Source: Desulfuromonadaceae bacterium GWB2_53_15
GTDB lineage: Bacteria; Desulfobacterota; Desulfuromonadia; Geobacterales; Pseudopelobacteraceae
Reading direction: 5' to 3'
NCBI GenBank assembly: GCA_001824455.1
Contig: MHXL01000068.1
Coordinates: 1,670 to 9,343 of the forward strand
DNA: 7,674 bases
The translations under genes and the position numbers were made by a program. Shown here piece by piece: positions 7,593-7,674 of the stretch. Every line of letters starts with the position of its first letter. The stretch's first letter is position 1. The notes below the pieces were generated by a model, which was not told the origin of the DNA, searched no databases, and was given only the letters and a program-made list of their open reading frames with translations.

Positions 7593-7674
7593 TTATGCGG
7601 TAAAGGTCCAGTCCTGGATGCCCATAAGTTTATCGTAGGCAGCCTGTAATGAGGCGATATGCTCCTGATCGCTC
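7593..7674 (-). CDS. C-terminal end of an unidentified gene upstream of carB (partial)
   Basis: A minus-strand frame enters from the window edge and ends with TAA at 7595-7593, giving the last 26 residues, which include EHIASLQAAYDKLMGIQDW and end in WTFTA. The other two minus-strand frames carry stops in this stretch or lack family-like content. The segment looks like a short amphipathic helix followed by an aromatic tail. carA is a common neighbour of carB, but this tail is not one I recognise as CarA, so a small separate gene is possible. The gap to carB is 81 bases, so shared transcription is possible. Confidence 0.5.
   Translation of the reverse strand, partial: SDQEHIASLQAAYDKLMGIQDWTFTA

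Overview
The window reads as ordinary chromosomal housekeeping DNA from a bacterium, with every supported gene on the minus strand. The CarB, GreA and RecG sequences look most like those of anaerobic delta-type proteobacteria of the Geobacter/Desulfuromonas/Pelobacter group. That placement rests on remembered family resemblance plus the presence of a DUF1858-type CxxC redox protein, not on a search, so it is an inference of moderate confidence. Base composition and codon use look even across the window. I see no insertion sequence, phage gene, tRNA, rRNA or CRISPR array.

In transcription order (high to low coordinates) the layout is: the last 26 codons of an unidentified gene (7593-7674); carB, the large subunit of carbamoyl-phosphate synthase (4263-7511); greA, a transcript-cleavage factor (3724-4200); a perfect 8-bp hairpin on the greA stop codon (3706-3724); and a 66-residue DUF1858/redox-disulfide protein (3486-3686). 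A strong intrinsic terminator (3421-3457) closes this first unit. A second unit follows: recG, a branched-DNA helicase (1045-3333); ribF, the bifunctional riboflavin kinase/FAD synthetase (31-1005); and a probable next gene whose ATG lies one base after the ribF stop (1-29). Coding density is high, and no stretch longer than about 150 bases lacks a gene.

Functionally the first unit joins carbamoyl phosphate supply for pyrimidines and arginine with rescue of stalled RNA polymerase and a small thiol protein. The second joins replication-fork and recombination repair with flavin cofactor synthesis. Both look like co-transcribed sets of convenience rather than a dedicated pathway.

The most unusual feature is the N-terminus of RecG. 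About 45 residues resembling an AbrB/SpoVT/MazE-type swapped-hairpin domain precede a complete RecG, translated from a TTG start with a well-placed Shine-Dalgarno sequence. The second most unusual is the perfect hairpin between greA and the DUF1858 gene. I did not find a convincing new multi-gene system.
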